64,000 nucleotides of DNA from Coix lacryma-jobi var. lacryma-jobi (GCA_009763385.1 CM019823.1:42961828-43025827), one strand, 5' to 3'; counted from the stretch's first letter, positions 30,957-43,943 are shown. Notes: generated from the letters alone by a model not told the origin. A program made the numbers and translations.

Positions 30957-31035
30957 TTTGTCGTCGTTATTTTTGTCCCTTGATTCATCTTTATTTTGTG
31001 ATTCATGTGTGTAATTAAGGTTGTTTGTAGGTACG

Positions 31036-34000
31036 ATGAACCGGTCGGAATGGATGTATAAGGTCAATAGAGTACTTGATGTGCGGTATCTCGTTGAAGT
31101 GAGAAAGTTTATTGCCGCTGCGAAAGTTGATTGTGAGAGATCGAACCTGACGTCAATCATATGTCCATGTCATCGCTGCAAGAATCTGACAGCCTTCAAA
31201 GACGAAGGCACAGTGCAATCTCATTTGATTCATTTTGGTTTTTATGGAGGATTACACGATGTGGACTCATCATGGCGAGAGAGTCGATCCGAGTGTCGGG
31301 GCGGCATCTGGAGTAAGCTCAGCGTCGATGACGACGGTGAACCAAGATCCGGGAGCACACGTCTCATCAGCAACAGTAGCGCCAGCCTTCAGTGACAATA
31401 GTGCTCGTGATTACATCGTTGTGGAGGATGTACTCTAGGATATGACAGATGGTGGTGGTGGAGATGTTGAGGACGCTATGGTGCATGACTCTGCGGATGT
31501 GCAACTGCTTCAGGATTTACTCAACCACATCGATAAAGACGATGTCGTGTATGGCTCCCCGAAGTGGCTGGAAAATTTTAGAGAGATGAAGCAGGCATCA
31601 CTTGATCCTTTATATAAGGACGACGGGGAATGTCTGAAGGAGTGTACAGTACTTCGTTTCAACCTCTACATGTTGATGATGAAGGCTCGGCATGGGTAGT
31701 CAGACAATAGCTTTGATGAGCTGTTAGGTTACCTTGCTAAAACGTTCCCAACGAGTAACAAGATTCCAGCAAATATGTATCGGGCGAAGAAGCTTATCCG
31801 GCCAGTGGCGATGAAGCTTAGAAAGTTCGATATCTGCCCTAACCACTGCATCCTCTATCGGGGCACAAAGTATGAGAATTTGACGAGTTGTCCGCACTGT
31901 GGCGCCAGTCGCTACAAGAGAAATGTTGGTTGTTGCGTGGATGCAGACGACGATGAGGCCTTGCGAGGTGGTCAAAGGAAGAAGAAGAAGGGTGCCAAAA
32001 AGAGCAGTGCTGCAGTCAATCGCATCTCGTCTCATCAGCAGGACGAGGAAGAAGAGGGTTACACGCTGAGGAGAAGTCTGGCACTGTCGGTGTGGTACAT
32101 GCCAGTGATCGACTGCCTGCGTGCGCTATTTGGGAACCTAGAGGACGCGAAGCTCATGTCCTGGCATGCATCAGTTGACCGCCTAAAGGACGATGGCATG
32201 TTGCGGAACCCCTCCGATGCCTAGTAGTGGAAAGATTTCGACAAGGCCTACCCGCAATTTGGCAAAGATCCCAAGAACGTTTGGTTCGCGCTGAGCACCA
32301 ATGGGATGAATCCGTTCGGCGAGCTCAGCAGCTCCCACAGCACCTAGCCGGTCGTACTCACCATCTACAACCTACCTCCCCATCTGTGTCAGAGGCGCAA
32401 GTATCTTCTCCTGACCATGCTTATCTCAGGACCGAAGCAGCCCGACAACAATATCGATGTTTTCCTGGAGCCGGTACTAGAGGAAATGAAGGAGCTATTT
32501 GATGTTGGGGTCGAGACGGTGGATGCGTCCCTCAAGGAGAAGTTCACCCTAAAAGCCATCATCTTTGTCACCATCACCGACTACCCTGACATCTTCTCAC
32601 TGTCAGGGCAGATCAAAGGGAAGACCAGCTGCGTAATGTGCATCAACGGGATATGCTACATTTACCTCAAGGGATCGAACAAGATGGTCTATATGAGGCA
32701 CAGGGGGTTCCTTCTGAAAAGGCACAGATATAAAAGAAGTGTCATGAATCAATTGTTCGATGATCAGGGCGAGCCACAGGGTGAACCACCGGCGCAGACT
32801 AGTTGGGGGCCAAAGGTGTATGAGATGGTGAAGGATATTGATCAGTTCGAGTTCGAGAAGAAGAAGAAGAATCCACCAGAGGAGGGGACAAAACAAACGA
32901 GGAAGCGAAAGCAAGACACGACGGAGGAAGCGTCGCAGGCTGTCCCCTCTGTTCCTTTCAAGAAGAGGTCAATTTTCTTCGAGTACCTGTCATATTGGAA
33001 GACACTGAAAAGACCCCATGCCATCAATTGCATGCACCTCGAGAAGAACGTCTTCGATAGCACGATCGGTGTCTTGCTGGATATCCCGGGCAAGACGAAG
33101 GATGGTCTGAAGTCACAGGCGGATCTTCTCAACCAGGGCATCAGGCATGACCTTCATCCTGGGTCACCTCATAATGGTAAAGTCGATCTTCCAGGTGCGG
33201 CCCACAACTTAAGGCATGATGGAGAAGAGTGCTATGCTCAAGCTTCTCAGGGGTATTAAGGTATCGTCCAGTTTCTCTTCCAACATCAAGAGCCTCGTCT
33301 CCTTGAAAAACCTCACATTGACCGGCTACAACACACATGACTGCAACATCATGCTAACGGTGTTCCTTCCAATTGTGATAAGGGGTATCAGTCCAGAGTA
33401 CGTGAAGATGGTGGTCACTCGGATATCATACTTCTTTAACCGCATCACGCAGAAGGTCATCGGTAAGGCTGACATCCCTGCTCTGAAGGACTTCATCGTA
33501 GAGACCCTTTGCCAACTTGAGATGTGCTTTCCCTCGTCATACTTTGATATTATGGTACACCTGATGATGCACATGGTGGATCAGATCGAGCAACTGGGCC
33601 CCGTGTACCTGCACGAGATGTGGACGTACGAGCGGTTCATGTCCACCCTCAACAGATATGTTCATAACCGTGCTCACCTGAAGGGCTCTATGATCGAGGC
33701 ATACACAACTGAGGAGGCAGTGAACTGGTGTATGAGGTACATAAAAGACGGGAGGGTGATTGGGTTGCATGTCCATCAGCACAAGGGCAGAACCGCGGGC
33801 ATGGGGTGCACGGGCCGAAAAGTACGCATGGATATACCATACAAGGAGGTTGAACAAGCTCATTACAACATCCTTCATCAGTTGGTGAGCATGGAGAAAT
33901 ATGTCGAGAGGCACATAGAAGAGATCTGCGCTGCTAATGACGGACAACGCACAGAGGCATGGGTCCAGAACGAGCACAAGAGTAGTTTCATAGACTGGCT

Positions 34001-34652
34001 CAAAGAGCAACACGTACCCCTAGAAAGATGCCCTAATGATGAAGATACAGAGACCTTGCAGAAGCTTGTGATAGGCCCGTCAAGCCAAGTCACGACGTGG
34101 CAAGGGTACGATGTCAAGGGGTACAGGTTCCACACGAAAGAGAAGGACAAGAAGAGCGTGGCACAGAACTGCGGTGTTCGATATGAGGGCGTCGATGAGG
34201 CCAAAAACACGAGGACGCAATATTATGGGCAGAACGAAGAAATATGGGAACTTGACTACGGCAAGGACGTATGCGTAACCGTCTTCCGGTGCCACTGGGT
34301 CAACCCCAAAGCGGTTGCGGTCGACAGTTTTGGGCTAACCACCGTGAACCTTAAAAGTATCGGGTACAAAGATGACCAATGGGTACTTGCAATCAATGTC
34401 GCGCAAGTGGCCTACTATATCTATCTGGAGGACCCAAAGAGGCATGTGGTCGCGTCAGGAAAGCAGCGGATTGTTGGAGCTGATGGGGTCCAAAGCCCAG
34501 AACAATACAATAACTATGCAGAGCTACAACTTTTTACCGATTTTGCAAAGAAGATCAAGGCCGTCGAGGACCGTTGCAACAAGAGCGGTATGAAGCCCTG
34601 GGCCCATCCCGATGGTGAGAAGCGGTCTGTGAAAGCGCCAGCACCAAAATAG
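31036..34652 (+). pseudogene. CACTA TNP2-type transposase (TNPD-like), broken by stops and frameshifts
   Basis: ATG at 31036 (MNRSEWMYK) begins a transposase-associated zinc domain with CPCHRCKN. It is followed by the Transposase_21 (TNP2) core: ANMYRAKKLIRP, CPHCGASRYKRN, LSVWYMPVIDCLRALFGN, WHAS, MLISGPKQPDNNIDVFLEP, FVTITDYPD and GQIKGKTSCVMC. Then come the DUF4218 region (LPIVIRGISPEY, VETLCQLEMCFPSSYFDIMVHL) and the DUF4216 region up to 34652. Breaks: stops at about 31436-31438, 31697-31699, 32222-32227 (two adjacent) and about 32344-32349, and a frame change near 33170-33220. The final 478 codons (33216-34652) are uninterrupted. Active enzyme is not expected. Confidence 0.88.
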
Positions 34653-34867
34653 GATGTATATATGTCACACGTCTATGTAATAAAGTATTGGACAAGTTAT
34701 GTAATAGTATTGGAGACAAGTTTTGTAATAAAATAGTGAGCCTAGAAATAATTATCAAAAAGTAAAATATTTGTTCTGCAATAAGTGAATCAATATTATT
34801 AATAGGTTTTGCAATTTAGTAATATTTGTTATTATATTATTATTAAGTTAACTTAAAATCTACAAGT

Positions 34868-35075
34868 ATTAACCGTAGCGGGCAACGTAAGAGCCTGCTG
34901 CGGTAATACCTATTAACCACAGCGGCAACTTAAGATGCCCGCTGCCGTTAAATCTTTACCACAGCGGGCTCTTAACATGCCCGTTGTGGTTAATATTTAC
35001 CGCAGTGGGCCCTAAAGATGCCCGCTGCGGTTATTGCTACCCTATATATACAAAGCCCCCCGGCCAAAGTGGGCA
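34868..35075 (+). repeat. Internal copy of CACTA subterminal repeats with a second promoter
   Basis: It has about six copies of TTAACCGCAGCGGGC-like units in both orientations, then CCTATATATACAAAGCCCCCC (35040-35060), parallel to the left-end arrangement at 30410-30660. It lies after the TNP2 gene and before the second gene, so both genes are preceded by repeats plus TATA. Confidence 0.75.
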
Positions 35076-35599
35076 AGTCATCCTCTTCTCCTGCGCCGAC
35101 CCCGAAGGGCTGCCCAAATCTCCCGCGCATGTCGCCGTCCTCCACCCCCATGCCCTAGCCGCCGCCTTCCTCCACATCACCGGAGCCGCCGCTGCTGGTG
35201 CCCTGGCGCCGCCGGAGCCCTAGCCACGCCTCTGCCGCTGGTGCCTTAGCTCCGCCGCAGCCGGAGCCACGTCTCGAGAATGCCACGACCACGCCGGAGC
35301 CACTCGACCTCGACCACGCCGCCGAAGTCGGAGCTAGAGCCACGCCACGTCGCCGAAGCCAGAGTCGGAGCCACGCCTCGACCTTGGCCCCCGCCGGGAA
35401 CCCTAGCTTCGACCTCGACCCCCACCGGGAACCCTAGCTCCGACCTCCACCACCATTGGGTACTCATTCTCTTCCTTGCTCGCTCCGACCTCCCACCTCG
35501 ACCCCCGCCGGGACCCCCTTGCTCATTCCATAAGCTCCGATTGAGTTGGCGTCGATCACATGTTGAGCACCTCGCTACTGGTGGAGAGTTCATCACACA

Positions 35600-35850
35600 T
35601 ATGGTTTACCAAATGTTCAGTCCATATGATGCAATCTCATATGCTTTTTAATCTCATATGTTCAGTCCATATGATGCAATCTGATATGATGCAATCTCAT
35701 ATGCTTTTTAATCTCATATGTTCAGTCCATATGATGCAATCTGATATGATGCAATCTCATATGCTTTTTAATCTCATATGTTCAGTCCATATGAGCACCA
35801 TTCATTCAGTCCATATGATGCAATCTGATATGGATTTAATCTCATATGCT
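35600..35850. repeat. 60-bp tandem repeat rich in CATATG
   Basis: 35641-35700 and 35701-35760 are identical. Partial copies flank them on both sides, to about 35850. Each unit has CTCATATGTTCAGTCCATATG and GATGCAATCTGATATG. Confidence 0.95.
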
Positions 35851-36354
35851 TTTTAGTCCATATGCTTTAATCTGATATGCTCTGTCCTTATTACTTATTG
35901 GTTTAGAACATTAACTTCCTGGACATAATCTGGACATAACCATTAACTTCCTGAACATTAACTTCTCTGATATGACAGTATGTGTTGTTTCATTATTTTG
36001 GCATGGTTCTAGTCATAGTAAACATTTACCTATATATATGTTCTGGAATGGTTTTAGTCATGGTTTCTATCATTTGGGAACTCTGCCTTACAATTCCTCT
36101 GGGATCTCACTGGTCTTCTAATTCAGACCTTCCTGTTGATCTATCCAGTCAGTCTTGCGGTTAAGATGTCTATTTCAGATGGAACCTATCTTTAGTGATG
36201 CTTTAATTCAGAGTTTATTTCCTGTCGATGATGCAATTTGATGTTTTTTTACACTATATGCATTTGCCACTACCTATGATGCCCAGTGATGCTACTGTAT
36301 TTGCTACCTATGATGCCTTGTGATGGTACTGTAGTCTATGCAAATGCCTAGTCT

Positions 36355-36745
36355 CTACTCCTCTCTCCATGTACTACTCCTCTCTCCCTGTACTACTCCT
36401 CTCTCTACTCCTCTCTATACTACTCTCTATACTACTCTCCCTACTACTCTCTCCCTGTACCACTCCTCTCTATACTACTCTTCTCCCTACTCCTCTCTAT
36501 ACTACTCTCCCTACAACTCTCTACCTGTACCAGTCCTCTCTATATATACTACTCCTCTCTATACTACTCTCCCTACTACTCTCTCCCTGTACCACTCCTC
36601 TCTATACTACTCCTCTCCCTACTACTCTTTATATATACTACTCTTTAATTGTTTTTTTGTTTCTGCTCTTCCTATACTCCTCTCCCTACTCATCTCTCCC
36701 TGTACTACTCCTCTCTTCTACTACTATACTACTCCTCTGTACTAT
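36355..36745. repeat. Pyrimidine-rich CTACTCCTCTCTATA array
   Basis: About 25 imperfect copies of a CTACTCCTCTC unit, some extended with CCCTGTAC or TATA. The top strand is nearly purine-free apart from A and a few G. Open frames through it are repeat artefacts. Confidence 0.9.
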
Positions 36746-36948
36746 GGTATTTGCATTGATGTTTTTTTTCAAACTTGTATGCTGAGTCAACTGCTAGACT
36801 AGGATGGCTTGTATTTTACAAGTAACCAGTTTAGCAGTGACGCGTTGACCTAGGGGCAAATCTGAGCCAAGAACTTATACGCGTAATTTTTTATTCAAAA
36901 GCTTTGACCTAATCATATTATATACCTATGTGTATATGTAGAACTAAA

Positions 36949-39497
36949 ATGGCGGAAGACAAAACAAACGAATGGAGGGACCCTACCCCTAGCTCCTCGT
37001 CAACCAACTTGATGAGCGGGGCGTCCGTGACTCCACCGCCGAAGAAGCAGCATACAGAGGTGGACAATGATCTGACGTACGAGCCGGGGGCGGACGAAGC
37101 ACATAATTACGAGCTCGAGGTAGCAGCCACACGCTGGCTTTCTAGCATTTTCAATGACGCGTGTGAAAAACTAAAGGCAAGAGACTCTTGTCAACAGCTG
37201 CCGATTGTGCCTCGTCAGCTCGAGTTTAGGGACGAAGATGCGGTTAAGGAGGAAGAAGCCCCCGCTCCCTCTACGACAACCTCTTCGTCCAAATCTAAGG
37301 GCCAGAAGAGGGTGAGGGGACAACACGGGAGGCACAAGTTGGACAAAGCAAACGAGGTGCATGTCATCGATGAGGTGGGGCCAAAGGGAAACCCAATAGC
37401 TCCAGATACAGTCATTGGCAAGTTCAGCAATCAAGTGGCGTGTATAGCCAAGGACAAGGTGGAGATCACATGGCCCAACTGGCACGACGTACCGAAAGAC
37501 ATAAAAAATAATGTATGTGGTGAGGTGACAAGGAGATTCAGATATCCGCCCTCAGATGACATGGAGAAGTGCAAGGAGTGGGCTTTGCACGTGGCGTCGA
37601 CTGCGCTTTGCAACTTTAGGTCCATGCCGACCAGAAATTACCTGAAGAAGGGGAAGTCACCATTGCTGAAGTACACTATGGTCAAGGCACACATATGGGA
37701 CGCTTTCTGCGAAATGAGAAAGACGGAAAAAGCAAAGGAAAAGAGCGCCAAGTTCAGTGAGCTCGCGAAGAGGAACAAGAATCCTCACCACTTGGGCATG
37801 ACTGGCTTTGTCGGTCATAGGACCAAGTGGCAACAAGAAGAACAAGCAAGACAGGTCGCCGGGGTTCCAGATCCTTACGAGGGCATCGACCCAAGGGCAA
37901 AGGACTACATGAGGGCTCGCATTCTGAAGAGGCTGAAGCCCGGGGCAACCAAGTTTAACGAGCCCCACCTCGAGGACGTTGAGAAGACTTTGATGGAGAA
38001 AGCAAAACTTAAGGACAACATCGTGGTCCGTCGGGGCCACGACTTGCTCACCGAGGTCCTGGGAACCCCTGAGCACCACAGCCGCGTTCGTGGTGTCAGA
38101 GTCAAAGATGAGCTAGAAGTCAGTTGAGTCGTGGTAATCTAACGCGACCACATACAAGTCCAGGCAGAGGTATAAAGATGAGTTATATAAGAAGGGCTTC
38201 AATGAAGGCGTGGCCGAAATGATCAAAAGCTCAATAAAGGAAGCCTTCACGAGAAATGACCCGGAGATAGTCGCGATGAGGTCGAAGATGTTTCTCCACC
38301 ATGGCCTGCCCAATCCTCAAGCAAAGGAAAAGAAAACCTTACTGCTGATGAACTAGGATCGCCCAAGGGTCTCGAACGAGGACTTACAGGGAAACCAACA
38401 CGTCCAACTCCTCATCCCGTTCGGAAGGTCCAAAAAGATGTGCGTGGAAGAGGGATGCTTACTTGCACCCCACGATATCCATGACTTCAACAAAGAATAC
38501 ATCCCTGAAGACTATGTGGTCGTGACCTCGTTCTGGAACATTCTCGACCAGGAACATTTTGAATTGGACCATCCCAACCTACAACCGGCCAGGCACCTAG
38601 GGCAAGCACTTGGAATGGAAGTCCTATGGAACCGTGAGGACATCGAGATCATTGCTCCGACGCCAACTCCAACGCTGACACCAGCATCACAACCATCAGT
38701 CGCCAGATCTTGTCCTCCGGAAGATCCAGATCACGACAGCGATGATGACAAAGAAAAGGGCGGGGACAAGGGCAAGGGAAAGGACAAAGCAGAAGGCGGC
38801 AGCGAAGGCGGGGACAAGGAAAAGGTAGAAGGCGATGGCGGGGAAAAGGAAAAGGGCACGAACATGGGCACAGTGTCTCCCCCGCCTCCAAACAGTCCAC
38901 CGATCGGCTCGGTCAATGAGGCAGGAAGCTCAGAGGCCGGTAAGGGGGGCAACACGACAAGCCAACCAAGCACGAACAAGCAACTGGGAGGCACGGCGGG
39001 GGAGGCAACAGGGATGAAGACACCTCCCCTGTCGACCACAAGCCAATGTCCTCCCCCACCTAGCAAGAATCCAAGAACATCCACCGACAAGCTCTCGTAC
39101 ACGCTCACGTTCGAAAGGTATGGTAACATCGAGCATAATAGCACGTCCATAGTATATATGCTACTAACATTCCTATCCATCGTTTGCCAGGCCTGAAACT
39201 ACCTGTCAACAATTTGATGAGGCCGAAGACTTCCCTGGCCACTATGAGTGTGGGAAGTTCATGATTCCCAAGGCCCAACTCATCAACGAGGAAAAGTGGG
39301 ATACAAGGAGGTTCCATCTATGGTACATGGAAGCTGCAAAAGTCGGGATGTTAAGTTTTAACATTAAGATTCCCCCGAAGTACTTCCACTTGCCCGCTGG
39401 TAACGAAATGCACCTACCCGTCGCCTTTAGCGACATGTACAACCTGATGCGGGAAGAAGACCTGGACATCGTTCAAATCACCATATTCACACTGTAA
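36949..39497 (+). pseudogene. Second CACTA gene: Transposase_24/TNPA-like part, cut by the chromovirus
   Basis: ATG at 36949 (MAEDKTNEW). The first 393 codons are open to 38127: an acidic, Ser-rich start, a basic KGQKRVRGQHGRHKL patch, then the conserved plant transposase (PF03004-like) block with ITWPNWHDVPKD, EWALHVASTALCNFR and NPHHLGMTGFVGHRTKW. The product family then continues in other frames at 38150-38355 and from about 38360 (LLIPFGRSKKMCVEEG, AHDIH-type region), so there is at least one frame break plus a TAG near 38355. An Asp/Glu/Lys/Gly-rich linker (38640-39060) and an exon with CGKFMIPKAQL, WYMEAAKVGML and LPVAFSDMYNL follow. The coding region resumes after the nested element at 53394. 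Confidence 0.75.
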
Positions 39498-39557
39498 GCG
39501 ATGAATGCAACTTCCACAGATCACTACATTCGAATTTTCCACGGCTCTATACTTATT

Positions 39558-42500
39558 TGTAACACCCCTGGTGTTACTAATGTAATTAATTTGACATGTC
39601 ATCATCTTAAGCATTAATCATTTCCTGTGATGCATTTGAATTGCCTAATTGCTATGCTTTGATTCCCTTTTCAAAAACCCTAAAAGCCCAATTCTCTCTA
39701 TAAGGGCAAAATGGTAATTTCACCTCTGTGCCTAGTTCTATGTAATTCTTGTTCAAATTTAGTGCCCGGATGTTTGTTGCATTGATCAAAGTTCAAAAAT
39801 CAGATTTGATTTGATTTTCCTTTTGCAAAACCCTAAAATCCCAAATCCTGGATTTATTCCCTTTTTGATAACTTTTTCAAAATTCAAAATTTTGAGTTGG
39901 TTCAAAAAGCAAAGTTGTGAATCTGATCAAGAGAAACAACTTTGGTATTTACAAATTTCAAAGTTTCTATATAAAATTTGAAGTAATTTCAAATTCATTC
40001 AAACTCCAGTTTTTGTCCCTTTTTGAGTTTTCAAAATTAATTCAAAAACTAATGAGTTTCAGAAAAAGTGTATATTAGCAAAGTTGTAGGTTTTGTCAAA
40101 TGGAACAACTTTAATATATAAAGATTTTCAAGTTTCAGCTTGAAATCCAAAGTAATTTTGATTGGAATCAAATTTGAAAAGTGTCCCCTTTTCTGTTTTT
40201 GAATATAGTTCAAAAACTATTTGGAATTTGAAAATGTTCTTATTGACAAAGTTGTAGATCTCTTTTTTCTGAGCAACTTTGGTATTTTGAGTTTTTGTCG
40301 CACAGTTCAAATTTTGGGAGAAATTTGCAAAATACAAAAACTGGCCAAAAGTCAAACCCTAGCCCCTACACTGTTCTTCTTCCCCGTAGAGCCAGGGGGG
40401 GTCCGGCCATGGCGCCGGCGCTGCGCCTGCAGCGCATACGGCTGCTCCCCACGCGCCTCTGTCCTGCCCCAGCCGCTCCTTGGTCCCCTCCGCACCCGCA
40501 CGCGAGCGCTGACTCCATCTCTCGGCCCCTACTGCTCCTGCTCGCCGCCGCCGCGTGGCCGTTGCCGGCGCTGCCTGCGCCCGAGCCCCGGCTGCACGCC
40601 AGCGCCTCCGCCAGAGTGCAATCGAGTGCGCGTGCGCTCGTCGAGCTTATCCAGCCATCACCACGGTCTCTACCGGCCGCTATCCGCCTCTATAAAAGCC
40701 CCGCCGGAGCCCGAGCTTCTTCCTCAGCTCCGCCGCCGTCGCCACCTCACTCCAGAGCCTCCCGTGCTCAACCACCTAGCTCAGAAGCTCCGCCGTGTTC
40801 TTGTGCCGCTTCCCCACCCTCCAATTTCACCTCTACCGCCCTCAATCGCCCGGCGTAGCTCGCCGTTGTCATCTCCGGCGAGAACCCGGCGAACTCGGGT
40901 TCGTGGAATTCGTCGTCTCCGGCCATGATCATCCCTCACCGACCCCCGTGTCGTGTTCCTTGACTCCGTGCGACTCTAACCCGGCCCTCGTGGTCGCTTA
41001 TCTTGCGCAGGATCGCCCGACCGTCGATCACCGCCGTGTGCCGTCCGCCGCTTCCCGCCGACCGGCCGCTCCGTCCATCCCCGTCCCTCACCGAGCTGCC
41101 CAATCGACTCCGGTGAGCTCCCTTATGCTCCCTAGGTGTTTGGTTTCGCCCCGGACCCTCTGGTTTGGCCGGCGTGCCGAGCGCCGCCCGTTTATGGTCG
41201 CCGGCGACGAGCTCCCGCCGCCGTGTGTCTTTTTCTTTTTATTTTTAAGATGTGAATAGTGTTCTGTTTTCTCTTTTTTGTATGATTTTCTGTGTTGATC
41301 CAAAAATTCTGAAATTTTTGTGGTAGACTCTTTATGCTCTGTAGTATTTTATAAAAATATGAAACTTGAGTTTTGTGCAAAAATTTGAAAAGGTAAAATT
41401 CCCATTTTAATTGAAAAATGAAGGTTTTGGTATTTTTGGAGAGTGATCTATAACTCCAAAAATCTTGAGATAAATTTTTGTGACCTTGTTATAACATGCT
41501 AAACCTCTGGTAAAATTTTGAAGTCATTTGGAGCAAGTTGATTTTTGAGCTTTTATTTTAATTAAGGAATAGTGCCTTTTGTTAATTAAATGTTTAGATT
41601 TAATTGAGCACCTTAATGACCTCCAAAAATTATGAAATTTGTTTTGCCATCTGTTTATGCCTTAATAAACTTATGTGATTAATTTGGTAATTTTTGGAGC
41701 AACTTCATAAAATGACCTTTTAAATAAATTAAGAAAATGGAAAAAAATGGATTAGGGTTGGTAATAAGTGTTTAATGATGTGATCTTTGGATTGATTGAT
41801 GTTCATAGACCCCTACCCTTTGGTCTATGATGTTTGTGATGCTATGTTTGGATGATGCTTAGGATAATTATAATAAGGTCTAGTTTAATCAATATTGCTT
41901 AAGGAAGAAATGGTTACCTTTTATGCTCAACCTAGATTTCGATTATGCCTTGCCTAAGAGTAATCTAGAATCAGTGGAATTGTCTTGCACCATAAGTCCA
42001 AATCATTATTCTCATGAGCATTCATCATTGCATCCGTATAGTTAACGAAGAAGGTACCAGAGTCGAGGCCGCTGTTGACGAACCAACTCCCGAAGCGACC
42101 CCGAGCTCCGACACCTATACCTACCCCGAGTCTGCTCTTTTTGCCATCCAAGGCAAGCCCCGGTGCATTTAACCCTACCTTGTTTTTATAAATGTTTTCT
42201 TTAAATGTTTTACTATTGCATTAGGTAATAGGAGTTGTGTGATGACCTACTTCTTGCATTACCCACCTCCACCAAAAGATACACCTGTCCTGTTCTCAAA
42301 ATGTTTGCAAAATGCTTAGCAATGCTATTCAATAGATTTGCAATAAAAATGCCAATTTCAAAAAGTGTGATCACTTTAAGAATGTTTATGGGAATTTGGC
42401 TTTACTCCCGTCTACTGGCTAGTTACCTGATCCGTACCTAGTCAATAGCGAGGAGAGGTTGTCCGAGCGTACGGTGCCGTCATGTTGTAGTCCGGGACTC

Positions 42501-43615
42501 AACAGTTGACACCGACCGGGACAGGGTTGAAAAACTGACAGGACTATTACGCTTGGGTGAGATATGACCAAGGTATAGTTCTGGCTGGAAAATTAGGGAC
42601 CATCCGTATGGGGGCCTGCTGGCCAAGACTTGTAACTATTCACATACTTCGGAAAGCTCTGGCTCCGAGAAATCCTTGATTGGGACCGACAACCGCGCAC
42701 TGGGAGTGGAGAGATGGCGGAAGTAGCATGTACCCACGTGGTCGTCGTACCTGGAAAGGAGTGGTGTACTGTACTTCCGGGTGGCGTAGGACCGGGTCCA
42801 ATTTTGGAGGAATCGTGGTAGACGAGTTGGCATATGCAAGCTTGGGTGCTACATATGCAGTGTGGATAGGGATCCTCAGCTGAGTATTATTTATCCGGAT
42901 TAACGTTGCTCCTCGGTTATGGAGACTTGGTCCACTGACTGTCAACGGAGAGTGGTTCTCAACTAGGAATGTTTTGAAATGTAAAATGAATCATGAATGA
43001 TGAAGAATTGAGGAATACTGAATCTTTCAAAATAAAATAAGGTTTACAAAATGCTTTTCTGCAAAATACTTGATCTTGCTTAAGCCTTACCTTGACTACC
43101 CTAAGCCTCTCATTCCTGAGTCTTCTCCCTTTTTCTTTAGTCGGGTAAGTCTTGTTGAGTACCCCAGTACTCAGGGTTTGTTACCCATGTTGCAGGTATG
43201 CCTGAGACCCCGATGTGTCTCGCACCCTGTTGCGTGACCTTCGTCCAGGAAGAGGCCGATGAGGCCGATGAGTAAATGTGCACCCTCGGGCTGGGTGTTA
43301 CATGTACCTTTATGTTAATGTTTCCGCTACGTTGTCTACTTTGAATTCCCCGAACAATGGTTTGTAATAATCGTACTCCTTACCTCATTTGAAACCTCGG
43401 TTTGTAAAACTATTGTTATTTAAGTCTTCCGCTCATTATTCCGATGTTGTTTGTAAAAGTATGCAATGCTGTAACCGAATTGTGAGATGATCCTGCGGAC
43501 ATTGGGCACTGATGTAGCCCGGTGGCGAACAGGTCTTAATCACATGGAACATGGGTTCGGCTGTCAGAGGTTGACAGGGACACGTGGGCCATGGGATTAG
43601 GGTCGTTCTGTCACA
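39558..43615 (+). repeat. 5' LTR of the chromovirus (4058 bp)
   Basis: It starts TGTAACACCCCTGG and ends GTTCTGTCACA, directly before the PBS. A TATA box lies at 40691-40698 (TATAAAAG), so U3 is about 1.1 kb and R-U5 unusually long. It contains short open frames also present in the other LTR; none shows a domain. Confidence 0.95.
40691..40698 (+). promoter_or_regulatory. TATA box of the chromovirus 5' LTR
   Basis: TATAAAAG in a GC-rich context (CCTCTATAAAAGCCCC). The same box is kept in the 3' LTR at 50464-50471. It is the only good TATA box in the LTR and would drive the genomic RNA. Confidence 0.7.
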
Positions 43616-43618
43616 GAG

Positions 43619-43630
43619 TGGTATCGGAGC
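43619..43630 (+). other. Primer-binding site (initiator tRNA-Met type)
   Basis: TGGTATCGGAGC lies three bases after the 5' LTR. It matches the common plant iMet primer site TGGTATCAGAGC except for one base. Confidence 0.9.
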
Positions 43631-43943
43631 ATCTCACTTTAACGTTGCAGTGTTTCTTTTGCGAAAACTTCAAAAGTTCTTTTGAGTCCAAACAAAATTT
43701 AAACTTGACTATTTTGGTCCAAATTGCTTATCTCAACTTGTCTTTAATTGGCAACACTAGTAGCAGGACAATGGTATATATATATTAAGCCCTATATATA
43801 TGTTAAGTACTGCATTGCCTTGTTCCGTAGGAACGATTCATGCATCATGTCATATTCACTTAAGTATATAAATGAGTTCGTTGGGATAGTGTACCTATAC
43901 CTTTTCTTGCTAGCCTTTCTCATCTATAACCTCTTGTCCAGAT

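Larger units (their letters stand above)
35076..36948 (+). other. Long leader of the second CACTA gene, with two tandem arrays
   Basis: 35090-35470 is GC-rich, with overlapping Pro/Ala/Arg-rich frames, probably untranslated leader or a lost first exon. It then holds the 60-bp array and the pyrimidine array listed separately. 35870-36340 is AT-rich without features. TTACAAGTAACCAGTTTAGCAG near 36820 could be an intron end. No protein domain was found. Confidence 0.5.

Noticed and set aside
35155..35651. Pro/Ala/Arg-rich open frames on both strands
   Set aside because: A GC-rich leader of the second CACTA gene; frames overlap on both strands and show no domain.
36338..36802. 154-codon Ser/Leu/Tyr/Thr-rich open frame
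   Set aside because: It is a translation of the pyrimidine-rich tandem array, and similar frames are open in the other registers.
40221..41259. 235- and 187-codon open frames in the chromovirus LTR
   Set aside because: They recur in altered form in the 3' LTR, with frame changes caused by one-base differences, and have no domain; they look like GC-rich LTR sequence.
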